NCBI GenBank assembly: GCA_045578865.1 | Contig: JAZNLB010000036.1 | Span: forward strand, 1 to 37,336 | From: RGIG2041 sp045578865 | Lineage (GTDB): Bacteria > Bacillota > Clostridia > UBA1381 > UMGS1253 | DNA: 37,336 bases | Reading direction: 5' to 3' | Shown here: positions 1 to 6,481 of the stretch, in pieces | Position numbering within the stretch: position 1 is the first letter of the stretch | Layout of the letters: each line of letters starts with the position of its first letter | Notes under the pieces: model-generated | Told to the model about the DNA's origin: nothing | The model's input: the letters and a program-made list of their open reading frames with translations, nothing else | Database searches by the model: none | Made by a program: the position numbers and the translations under genes

Positions 1-75
1 ATTCACTATTACTTATTACTTTCCAAAAATCGACATTTCTTTTAGGGAATAGTGAAGAGTGAATAGGTAATAAGT
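1..75. repeat. Imperfect inverted repeat of short AT-rich intergenic words
   Basis: The first 24 bases (ATTCACTATTACTTATTAC and following) recur in inverted form around positions 57-78 (GTGAATAGGTAATAAGTAAA). An ATCGACA word lies inside both halves. The block sits beyond the terminator of the tRNA operon and carries no credible ORF. It looks like a degenerate intergenic repeat or the edge of a small palindromic element. The left side is cut by the window, so its full extent is unknown. Confidence 0.4.
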
Positions 76-111
76 AAAATCGACAAGATTCTGTCGAACC
101 TTGTCGATTTT
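76..111 (-). terminator. Intrinsic terminator of the tRNA cluster
   Basis: A 12-bp stem (AAAATCGACAAG paired with CTTGTCGATTTT) starts immediately after the CCA end of tRNA-Cys on the minus strand and ends in a T-run. It is placed where the five-tRNA transcript should stop. Confidence 0.75.
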
Positions 112-186
112 TGGAGGTACCACCCGGATTTGAACCGGGGAATAAAGGTGTTGCAGACCTTTGCCTTACCGCTTGGCCATGGTACC
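112..186 (-). tRNA. tRNA-Cys (GCA)
   Basis: This reads as a full cloverleaf on the minus strand. The acceptor GGTACCA pairs with TGGTACC, the anticodon loop CTGCAAC gives anticodon GCA, the T-loop is TTCAAAT, the discriminator is U and the CCA tail is encoded. It is the last gene of the five-tRNA cluster and abuts the terminator hairpin. Confidence 0.97.
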
Positions 187-253
187 ATATGAATTTGTAT
201 GTTTTAATACAAAAGGTGCAATCACAATTGTGTGCACCTTCTGTATTAAAAAT

Positions 254-328
254 TGGAGCGGAAGACGAGATTCGAACTCGCGACGTTCACCTTGGCAAGG
301 TGACGCTCTACCACTGAGCCACTCCCGC
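254..328 (-). tRNA. tRNA-Gly (GCC)
   Basis: Minus-strand cloverleaf. The acceptor GCGGGAG pairs with CTTCCGC including one G-U pair, the anticodon loop TTGCCAA gives GCC, the T-loop is TTCGAAT and CCA is encoded. It is the fourth gene of the tRNA cluster. Confidence 0.97.
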
Positions 329-333
329 AGATA

Positions 334-409
334 TGGTGCCTCCGGACGGAATCGAACCATCGACACAGGGATTTTCAGTCCCTTGCTCTACCGACTGAGC
401 TACAGAGGC
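334..409 (-). tRNA. tRNA-Phe (GAA)
   Basis: Minus-strand cloverleaf. The acceptor GCCTCTG pairs with CGGAGGC, the anticodon loop CTGAAAA gives GAA, the T-loop is TTCGATT, the discriminator is A and CCA is encoded. It lies between tRNA-Asp and tRNA-Gly. Confidence 0.97.
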
Positions 410-456
410 GTCTGTTGTGACGCATATACACCACAGCTTCCTTTTTAAAAAGGAAT

Positions 457-533
457 TGGCGACCCGGAAGGGGCTCGAACCCTCGACCTCCAGCGTGACA
501 GGCTGGCGTTCTAACCAACTGAACTACCGGGCC
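457..533 (-). tRNA. tRNA-Asp (GTC)
   Basis: Minus-strand cloverleaf of 77 nt. The acceptor GGCCCGG pairs with CCGGGTC, the anticodon loop CTGTCAC gives GTC, the discriminator is G as usual for Asp, and CCA is encoded. Confidence 0.97.
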
Positions 534-539
534 AAATTA

Positions 540-615
540 TGGTGGGAGTTACAGGGCTCGAACCTGTGACCCTCTGCTTGTAAGGCAGATGCTCTCCCAG
601 CTGAGCTAAACTCCC
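540..615 (-). tRNA. tRNA-Val (TAC)
   Basis: Minus-strand cloverleaf. The acceptor GGGAGTT pairs with AACTCCC, the anticodon loop CTTACAA gives TAC, the T-loop is TTCGAGC and CCA is encoded. It is the promoter-proximal tRNA of the cluster. Confidence 0.97.
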
Positions 616-645
616 GCACCAGCCGCTTCGCAAGCGACGGATTTT

Positions 646-674
646 ATTATACAAGATGTTTTTTGTCTTGTCAA
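646..674 (-). promoter_or_regulatory. Consensus sigma-A promoter of the tRNA operon
   Basis: On the minus strand the -35 is TTGACA, the spacer is exactly 17 bp and the -10 is TATAAT, a perfect consensus match. This is what one expects for a strongly expressed stable-RNA operon. It lies in the 87-bp gap between the end of hslO and tRNA-Val, so the tRNAs need not depend on read-through from hslO. Confidence 0.9.
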
Positions 675-702
675 GACTTTTTTTAGAAATTTTGAAATTT
701 TT

Positions 703-1590
703 TTATTTTTGTACCAGACGGGTATAGAGCGCCTCTAAATCCTCTCGCGAAAAGTCATAGATATTGTCGCAAAACTGGCAGGTAACCTCAGCTTTACCCT
801 GCTCATCAATGAGCGCGCGCAATTCTTCTTTGCCCATACCCAAAAGCGCGCTTGACACACGCTCACGCGTGCAATCGCACACATATTCCGGCTTAGTTTC
901 GTTTTGGTACATAAACATATCTATGCCTTCGGTAACGGTGAGCAAAATGTCTTCGGGGCTCATTCCCTCGGAGAGCATGGTGGTCATCGGTGGCAGCTTT
1001 TTAATATTTTCTTCCAATAATAATGCATCGGCATCTGTCGCATCCGGCATCAACTGCAAAATAAATCCGCCGGCATTGATAACCGAGCCGTCCGTATCTA
1101 CAAGAACACCGAGTGCACAAGCGCTCGGCACCTGCTCGGAAGTTGCGAAATATGCCGTTATGTCCTCGGCGATTTCGCCCGAAACCAATTCAAGTTGCGC
1201 CGAATACGGCTCTTTCATCCCCAAATCACATACGACACAGAGCGTACCCTGTCCAACAGCGCCGCCGACATTTAATTTACCGGGTGCTTTGGAGGGAAGT
1301 TCTACCGTCGGATTTTCCGCATACCCTTTCACTCTGCCCTGCGAATCCGCCGTTACTATGAGTTTGCCGAGCGGCCCGTCTCCTGCCACACGCAGTGTCA
1401 AACGGTCGTTTTCGCCCTTCATCATATCGCCCATCATCGCACCTGCCGTCAAAAGTCTGCCCAGTGCGGCGGTGGCAATCGGATAAGTTTTATGAATTTG
1501 TTGTGCGCGGCGCACCGTCTCGGTGGTTTCCGCAACGAAAATGCGGATGCCGCCCGTAGCGGATATACCGCGAAGTATTGTGTCTGCCAT
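703..1590 (-). CDS. hslO: Hsp33 family redox-regulated chaperone
   Basis: This 295-residue cytoplasmic holdase protects unfolding proteins during oxidative stress. The diagnostic zinc switch is visible near the C-terminus as Cys238-x-Cys240, about 30 residues, then Cys271-x-x-Cys274. In the family, oxidation of these cysteines releases zinc and activates the chaperone. The length matches the family. The start is supported by AAAGGAAG about 10 bases upstream. The gene begins 15 bp after the stop of galU on the same strand, so the two are probably co-transcribed, although their functions are unrelated. The tRNA operon promoter lies directly behind its stop. I see no defect in the reading frame. 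Confidence 0.95.
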   Translation of the reverse strand: MADTILRGISATGGIRIFVAETTETVRRAQQIHKTYPIATAALGRLLTAGAMMGDMMKGENDRLTLRVAGDGPLGKLIVTADSQGRVKGYAENPTVELPSKAPGKLNVGGAVGQGTLCVVCDLGMKEPYSAQLELVSGEIAEDITAYFATSEQVPSACALGVLVDTDGSVINAGGFILQLMPDATDADALLLEENIKKLPPMTTMLSEGMSPEDILLTVTEGIDMFMYQNETKPEYVCDCTRERVSSALLGMGKEELRALIDEQGKAEVTCQFCDNIYDFSREDLEALYTRLVQK

Positions 1591-1605
1591 GTTGTTTGTC
1601 TTCCT

Positions 1606-2475
1606 TTATAATTTACTCGTAATCTCTTTTAAATATGCAGAAAATCTGTCTTTTAAATCTGCACGATCAAGGGCGAATTCCACCATCGCTTCCAGATAAC
1701 CCATGCGGTCGCCTACATCGTAGCGGCGGCCGATAAAGTCATAAGCATAAATTGGCTGCTGTTTGCCTAAAATTTCAATGGCATCCGTAAGTTGAATTTC
1801 GCCGCCCGCTCCTCGCGGCGTGCGCTCAATACACTCAAAAATCTCCGGCGTGAGTATGTATCTGCCGAGCACCGCAATATCACTCGGCGCTTCTTCCGGC
1901 TTCGGCTTTTCCACCAAATCATGCACACGATAGGTACGCTCGCCTTCGGCGGTGGCATCAATCGCGCCGTACTTGCAGATGTTTTCATGCAAAACGGTCT
2001 GCACACCGAGCACGCTCGCCTGCTTTTCTTCAAACACCTCTATCATCTGTGCAAGGCACGGTTTTTGTGCCTTCACAATATCGTCACCGAGCAAAACCGC
2101 AAACGGCTCGTTGCCGACAAAGGTTTTCGCACAATACACCGCATGGCCCAGACCGAGCGCTTCCCTCTGGCGCACATAATGGATATTTGCCATTTCGGAA
2201 ATGTCCTGCACCACTTTCAAAAAGTCGGACTTTCCGCTCTTTTCGAGTTCAGTTTCCAACTCATACGCCTTGTCAAAGTGGTCTTCAACCGAACGCTTTG
2301 TGCGCCCCGTTACGATAATGATATCCTCAATGCCGCTCTTTACGGCTTCTTCTACAATATACTGGATGGTCGGTGTATCCACAATCGGAAGCATTTCCTT
2401 CGGCATCGCCTTGGTTGCCGGCAAAAATCTCGTACCGAGTCCCGCCGCCGGGATGACTGCCTTCTTTACTTTCAC
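1606..2475 (-). CDS. galU: UTP--glucose-1-phosphate uridylyltransferase
   Basis: GalU makes UDP-glucose from UTP and glucose-1-phosphate, the precursor for glycolipids, teichoic-acid-type glycans and surface polysaccharides. The N-terminal nucleotide-binding signature AAGLGTRFLP and the following KAMPKEMLP stretch are intact. Later motifs such as VLLGDDIV and LVEKPKPEEAPS fit the family. I place the start at a GTG, giving MKVKKAVIPAAG as in typical GalU proteins. AAGGAG at 2485-2490 lies 9 bases upstream of this GTG, whereas it directly abuts or overlaps the ATG codons further upstream, which would add six residues. The protein is 289 residues. A promoter sits at 2507-2535, and hslO follows 15 bp downstream. 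Confidence 0.93.
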   Translation of the reverse strand: MKVKKAVIPAAGLGTRFLPATKAMPKEMLPIVDTPTIQYIVEEAVKSGIEDIIIVTGRTKRSVEDHFDKAYELETELEKSGKSDFLKVVQDISEMANIHYVRQREALGLGHAVYCAKTFVGNEPFAVLLGDDIVKAQKPCLAQMIEVFEEKQASVLGVQTVLHENICKYGAIDATAEGERTYRVHDLVEKPKPEEAPSDIAVLGRYILTPEIFECIERTPRGAGGEIQLTDAIEILGKQQPIYAYDFIGRRYDVGDRMGYLEAMVEFALDRADLKDRFSAYLKEITSKL

Positions 2476-2506
2476 AACTACCATCTCCTTCATATTACTT
2501 CATTTA

Positions 2507-2535
2507 ATTTTATCAACTTTTTGTATGTTTGTAAA
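2507..2535 (-). promoter_or_regulatory. Promoter for galU-hslO
   Basis: On the minus strand the -35 is TTTACA, the spacer is 17 bp and the -10 is TAAAAT. It is well placed about 30 bp upstream of the galU start and diverges from the aminopeptidase promoter in the same short gap. Confidence 0.65.
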
Positions 2536-2551
2536 CAATTTTTCAAAATAT

Positions 2552-2580
2552 TTGTATTTTACGCACATTTGTGATACACT
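2552..2580 (+). promoter_or_regulatory. Promoter for the M18 aminopeptidase gene
   Basis: The plus-strand -35 is TTGTAT, the spacer is 17 bp and the -10 is TACACT, 30 bp before the ATG. The -35 is only a moderate match to consensus. Confidence 0.55.
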
Positions 2581-2609
2581 AAAACAAAGCAAAGAAAGGT
2601 GGAATTTCC

Positions 2610-4022
2610 ATGACAGATAAAGAATTATATGAAAAATTAACTTATACGGTCAAGCACGCCAACACCATAGCAGACGATGCGCTCAAAACGCAGACTTTTG
2701 ACTACTGCGAAGGTTATAAAGCCTTTTTAAACCACGCAAAAACCGAACGCGAAGCGGTTTGCGTAACCGAAAAGATTGCACGGGAAAACGGCTTTAATGC
2801 GCTTGGTGATATGAGCGTGCTCAAACCGGGCGATAAGGTGTACGCCTCCAACGGCGGCAAGGGGATACTGCTTGCCATCATCGGTAAGGAAGACATTTTG
2901 GAAGGTGTCAATCTCGTCGGCGCGCATCTGGATGCGCCTCGCCTCGACTTAAAGCCGCGCCCGCTCTTTGAAGACAGCGATATGGCATGGCTGAAAACCC
3001 AGTACTACGGCGGCATCAAAAAATACCAGTGGCTTGCACTGCCGCTGGCGATGCACGGCACTGTATGCAAAACGGACGGCACAAGCGTAAACATCTGCAT
3101 CGGCGAAGATGCAGGCGATCCCGTATTTACCATCACCGACCTTTTACCGCATCTGTCGCAGGACCAGATGCAAAAAGTGCTTGCCAAAGCCTTTGACGCA
3201 GACAGTTTCCATATTCTGCTCGGCTCAATGCCCAAAGGCGATGACGAGATAAAAGAAAAAGTCAAATTTAATGTGCTTTCGATGCTTTATGAAAAATACG
3301 GCATTACCGAAGAGGACTTAACAAGCGCAGAAATCGAATTTGTACCTGCCGGCGCAGCAAGGGATGTAGGTCTCGACCGTGGTTTAATCGGCGGTTACGG
3401 CCAGGATGACCGCGTATGCGCCTATGCGGCTCTGCGTGCACTTTTGGATATGCAGGGTGTCCCAACCAAAACGGCTATCTGCCTGCTGGTGGACAAAGAA
3501 GAAATCGGCTCTATGGGCCGCACGGGCATGAAATCCCGCTTCTTTGAATTGCAACTCGGCGATATCATCGCCAAACTCATCGGCGGTTGCAACATTGATA
3601 TATTAAATAAGGTACTGTTTGCCTCCGCGTGTCTGTCAGCAGATGTGGGCGCGGCGTACGACCCGCAACATCCCGAAGTGCATGACCGCTCCAATGCAGC
3701 TTTTGCCGGTAAGGGCGTAAATGTGTGCAAATACACGGGTGGACGAGGCAAGTCGGATTCGAGCGATGCCAGCGCAGAGTTTACCGCCAAAATCCGCCGT
3801 CTGTTTAACGAAAACGGCGTTTTGTGGCAAAACGGCGAACTCGGCAAGGTCGATGTTGGCGGCGGCGGTACGATTGCACAGTATGTGGCAAATCTCGGTC
3901 TCGATGTTATCGACTGCGGCACGGCGCTGTTGTGCATGCACGCACCGTTTGAAATTGCCAACAAGTTTGACTGTTATATGACTTACAAGGCATATAAAGT
4001 GTTTTTTGAAAATTGCAGATAA
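2610..4022 (+). CDS. M18 family zinc aminopeptidase
   Basis: This 470-residue cytoplasmic metallopeptidase removes N-terminal residues from peptides. M18 hallmarks are present: GAHLDAPR with the ligand His106 and its Asp, a DKEEIGSMG segment at about 295-303 carrying the paired glutamates, DVGAAYDP, and a C-terminal MHAPFEI with His444. The length agrees with the family and the ligand positions are intact. The ATG at 2610 is preceded by AAAGGTGG. The gene stands alone: galU diverges on the left and a bidirectional terminator follows on the right. The family includes aspartyl aminopeptidases, but substrate preference cannot be read from the sequence, so I give no gene symbol. Confidence 0.93.
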   Translation: MTDKELYEKLTYTVKHANTIADDALKTQTFDYCEGYKAFLNHAKTEREAVCVTEKIARENGFNALGDMSVLKPGDKVYASNGGKGILLAIIGKEDILEGVNLVGAHLDAPRLDLKPRPLFEDSDMAWLKTQYYGGIKKYQWLALPLAMHGTVCKTDGTSVNICIGEDAGDPVFTITDLLPHLSQDQMQKVLAKAFDADSFHILLGSMPKGDDEIKEKVKFNVLSMLYEKYGITEEDLTSAEIEFVPAGAARDVGLDRGLIGGYGQDDRVCAYAALRALLDMQGVPTKTAICLLVDKEEIGSMGRTGMKSRFFELQLGDIIAKLIGGCNIDILNKVLFASACLSADVGAAYDPQHPEVHDRSNAAFAGKGVNVCKYTGGRGKSDSSDASAEFTAKIRRLFNENGVLWQNGELGKVDVGGGGTIAQYVANLGLDVIDCGTALLCMHAPFEIANKFDCYMTYKAYKVFFENCR

Positions 4023-4030
4023 TAAAAAAA

Positions 4031-4058
4031 CAGGGGCGCGCACGCCCCTGATTTTTTT
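4031..4058. terminator. Bidirectional terminator between the aminopeptidase and the 37-codon gene
   Basis: An 8-bp GC-rich stem (CAGGGGCG paired with CGCCCCTG) has A-runs on the left and T-runs on the right. It can stop the aminopeptidase transcript on the plus strand and the small gene on the minus strand. Confidence 0.85.
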
Positions 4059-4170
4059 AGTCTTCCTTTGCCGATATATAAGTTTCTTCCCTTTCGCATT
4101 GCAAGGCTTTTAATGCTTCAATCACCTCCGTAATTTTGTTGAAAATTGTAAAATAAACTTCTTTGTCCAT
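4057..4170 (-). CDS. Small conserved-looking protein of 37 residues, function unknown
   Basis: This short acidic protein begins MDKEVYFTIFNKITEVIEAL and ends in ISAKED. It looks like one or two amphipathic helices with no signal peptide or membrane segment. The start is chosen because AGGAGG lies at ideal spacing (7-8 bases) before this ATG. A longer upstream extension would read straight through the terminator-like leader and is unlikely. The gene has its own promoter at 4350-4378 and a remarkable structured leader (4189-4343). A terminator directly overlaps its stop. Small proteins with this kind of sequence occur in Clostridia to my recollection, but I know no function. It lies opposite and upstream of ptsH, with no evident functional link. 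Confidence 0.65.
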   Translation of the reverse strand: MDKEVYFTIFNKITEVIEALKALQCEREETYISAKED

Positions 4171-4188
4171 TGGTTTTTCCTCCTGAAT

Positions 4189-4343
4189 AAAAAAATGCGC
4201 TCTCCATGGAGAACGCACCGAAAAAGTGTGTTCCCCAGTTGCTGCAACACAAACTTTCTTCCAACAAGGGTATGCTGAAATAAGGGGGCACACCTTTTAC
4301 CAAGGTAGTTCCCTCGTTGGAAAAATTTTAAAGTTTGTGTTGC
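4189..4343 (-). ncRNA. Structured leader RNA with terminator, upstream of the 37-codon gene
   Basis: The predicted RNA begins at about 4343, seven bases after the -10. Its first 14 bases (GCAACACAAACTTT) pair perfectly with AAAGTTTGTGTTGC at 4243-4256. Inside is a 10-bp helix (CCAACGAGGG with CCCTTGTTGG, one G-U) capped by two small hairpins. After it comes a segment whose AACACA can pair with TGTGTT of the closing stem. An 8-bp terminator hairpin with a T-run ends at 4189, 19 bases before the ATG. The layout is that of a riboswitch or attenuator, or of an independent small RNA of about 155 nt. It carries no T-box, TPP, SAM, FMN, purine or cobalamin signature that I recognise. Confidence 0.6.
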
Positions 4344-4349
4344 GTTTTT

Positions 4350-4378
4350 ATTTTACCATATTATATAAAAACTGTCTA
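4350..4378 (-). promoter_or_regulatory. Promoter of the structured leader and 37-codon gene
   Basis: The minus-strand -35 is TAGACA, the spacer 17 bp and the -10 TAAAAT. The expected start point, about 4343, coincides with the first base of the 14-bp closing stem, which supports both calls. Confidence 0.7.
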
Positions 4379-4484
4379 TATTTTTCTTTCGTGTTTTTTC
4401 GACAAAATATATCCGCTTAATTTTTGCATAAAAAATGCCCTTTCGCCAAAACTAAAACCAAGACTCAAAGAAAGGATTGATTTT

Positions 4485-4742
4485 ATGCAGACATTTACTT
4501 ATGTTTTAACCCACGAAGTCGGCATCCACGCGCGTCCGGCAGGGTTGGTGGTCAGCGAAGCAAAAAAACACACCTGCGATATTACGCTTTCCGTCGGCGA
4601 GAAAAAGGCGGATGCCAAGGGACTTTTTTCGGTGATGGGCCTTTCCGCCAAGGGTGGCGACAGCGTGTGCGTTTCCTGCAACGGTGCAGACGAAGCCGCC
4701 GCAGCCGCAGCGCTGGAAGCCTTATTTAAACGGGAGTTGTAA
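4485..4742 (+). CDS. ptsH: HPr phosphocarrier protein of the PTS
   Basis: HPr takes phosphate from Enzyme I on a histidine and passes it to sugar-specific EIIA domains. This 85-residue protein has the active-site GIHARPAG with His15 in the canonical position. The regulatory-serine segment reads FSVMG, with Ser49 taking the place of Ser46 in other Firmicutes. The usual K-S-I-M-G is slightly altered, so regulation by HPr kinase is plausible but not certain. The start at ATG 4485 is preceded by AAAGGA. An upstream extension to 4335 would lack a ribosome binding site. The gene ends three bases before ptsI, forming a classical ptsHI operon. No clear promoter or cre site was found in the 100 bp upstream. 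Confidence 0.93.
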   Translation: MQTFTYVLTHEVGIHARPAGLVVSEAKKHTCDITLSVGEKKADAKGLFSVMGLSAKGGDSVCVSCNGADEAAAAAALEALFKREL

Positions 4743-4745
4743 TCT

Positions 4746-6368
4746 ATGCAGATATTTAAAGGACAGAGTGTTTTCGGCGGCATTGCCATTGGACCGGTTC
4801 ATATGTTTTCACGCAAAGTACAAACCATTACACTTTCTCGGATTGAGGACATTGAAGCGGAACTTTCGCGCTTTGAAGAAGCTAGAACATGCGCGCGTGC
4901 AGAACTTATTTCTCTTTATGAAACGGCGCAGCAGCGTGTCGGCAAGGAAAATGCAGAGATTTTCAACATCCACGCCATGATGCTCGACGATACGGACTAC
5001 TGCGGCTCTATTACACACATTATCCGCACGCAGCAAGCCAATGCAGAGTACGCCGTCAGCATGACAGCAGACAACTTTGTTAAACTCTTTTCCGGCATGG
5101 ACGACGCATATATGCGCGCGCGTGCCGCCGATGTTCGCGATGTGTCGGAAAGGCTGGTGGGCGTGCTGACGGGTGCGCTGACCGAAAATGTCTTGTCAGA
5201 GCCTTCCATCATTGTCGCAGACGACCTGGCGCCGAGCGAAACCGTACAACTCGACCGTGAAAAAGTGCTGGCATTTGTCACGGCTCGCGGTTCTAAAAAT
5301 TCACACACCGCCATTTTGGCACGCACAATGAACATTCCTGCCATCATCGGCGTCGGGAAGGATATTCTTTCGCTTGCTCAAGGTACACTTGTGATTGTGG
5401 ACGGCTTTGATGCCAATGTTTATATTGATGCAGACGAAAAAACAACTACAAAGTTTCTCGCCCGTGCGAAGGCAGAAACAGAAAAACAAAACTTGCTCAA
5501 AACTTTAAAGGGGCTGGATAACGAAACCGCTGACGGACGGCGCATTGACCTGTTTGCCAACATTGCAGATACGGGCGATGCGGCGCTGGCATTGCAAAAC
5601 GATGCAGGCGGCATTGGTCTTTTACGCAGTGAGTTTTTATATATCGGCAGAAAGGAAGCGCCGGATGAACAAACCCAATTTCATGCCTATCGTACGATTG
5701 CACAAAGTATGGCGGGCAAAAGCGTGATTATCCGCACGCTCGACATCGGCGCAGACAAAAAAGCCGCCTATCTCGGTCTGGATGCAGAAGAAAATCCCGC
5801 GCTCGGCTACCGTGCGATTCGCATTTGCTTAGATCGCCCCGCTTTGTTTAAAACGCAACTTCGTGCCATCTACCGCGCCTCAATTTTCGGAAGCATCTCC
5901 GTTATGGTGCCGATGATTATTTCCGTCGAAGAAATTTTGCGCGTGAAGGAAATCATCGCCGAAGTCAAAGCGGAACTGGTGGCAGACCGCATTGCCTACA
6001 ATGAAAATGTGCCGTTCGGCATTATGATTGAAACGCCGGCGGCGGCAATTTTGAGCGACGAATTTGCCAAGCATGTAGACTTTTTCAGTATCGGCACAAA
6101 CGATTTGACGCAATATGTACTTGCCGCCGACCGCCAAAATCCGCGCATTGAACCGATGATAGATACCCGTCATCCGGCGATTTTGCGTCTGATACAGATG
6201 GTCGCAGAAAATGCACACAAAAACGGCATTTGGGTCGGTATTTGCGGCGAGCTTGCCGCCGATTTGGAGCTGACGGAATTTTTCCTGTCTATCGGCATTG
6301 ACGAACTTTCGGTCTCGCCGCCGATGATTCTGCCTCTTCGCCGCAAAATCCGCAGTATCGGAAAATAA
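4746..6368 (+). CDS. ptsI: Phosphoenolpyruvate--protein phosphotransferase (PTS Enzyme I)
   Basis: Enzyme I autophosphorylates from phosphoenolpyruvate and donates the phosphate to HPr, starting all PTS sugar uptake. The 540-residue chain shows the expected domain order: an N-terminal HPr-binding helical part, the phosphohistidine loop GSKNSHTAILAR with His187, and the C-terminal PEP-binding barrel. The barrel carries GGIGLLRSEFLY, the metal-binding MIETPAA, GTNDLTQY, and GICGELA with catalytic Cys500. All key residues are present. It follows ptsH by three bases, and GGGAGTTG at the end of ptsH serves as its ribosome binding site. The operon ends at a bidirectional terminator at 6443-6471. 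Confidence 0.96.
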   Translation: MQIFKGQSVFGGIAIGPVHMFSRKVQTITLSRIEDIEAELSRFEEARTCARAELISLYETAQQRVGKENAEIFNIHAMMLDDTDYCGSITHIIRTQQANAEYAVSMTADNFVKLFSGMDDAYMRARAADVRDVSERLVGVLTGALTENVLSEPSIIVADDLAPSETVQLDREKVLAFVTARGSKNSHTAILARTMNIPAIIGVGKDILSLAQGTLVIVDGFDANVYIDADEKTTTKFLARAKAETEKQNLLKTLKGLDNETADGRRIDLFANIADTGDAALALQNDAGGIGLLRSEFLYIGRKEAPDEQTQFHAYRTIAQSMAGKSVIIRTLDIGADKKAAYLGLDAEENPALGYRAIRICLDRPALFKTQLRAIYRASIFGSISVMVPMIISVEEILRVKEIIAEVKAELVADRIAYNENVPFGIMIETPAAAILSDEFAKHVDFFSIGTNDLTQYVLAADRQNPRIEPMIDTRHPAILRLIQMVAENAHKNGIWVGICGELAADLELTEFFLSIGIDELSVSPPMILPLRRKIRSIGK

Positions 6369-6442
6369 TCACAGCAGGGAACGAAAAAATGAAAATAATT
6401 TGCAGGTCGCGGATGCCTCATCCACCCGCAAAATACACAAAC

Positions 6443-6471
6443 AAAAAAGAACGGCGGCGCCGTTCTTTTTT
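6443..6471. terminator. Bidirectional terminator between ptsI and the SLH-DHHW gene
   Basis: The stem GAACGGC/GCCGTTC with a three-base loop is flanked by an A-run on the left and a T-run on the right. It can stop ptsI and the convergent surface-protein gene. A second nested hairpin (GGATG/CATCC inside TTTGC/GCAAA) lies just upstream at about 6398-6434. Confidence 0.85.
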
Positions 6472-6481
6472 GTTTTGCCTA

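Noticed and set aside
111..448. ORFs across the tRNA genes on both strands
   Set aside because: They read through intact tRNA cloverleaves and are not coding.
4189..4343. T-box or known riboswitch before the 37-codon gene
   Set aside because: The T-box AGGGTGGNACCGCG core and the TPP, SAM, FMN, purine and cobalamin signatures are absent; only the architecture is switch-like.
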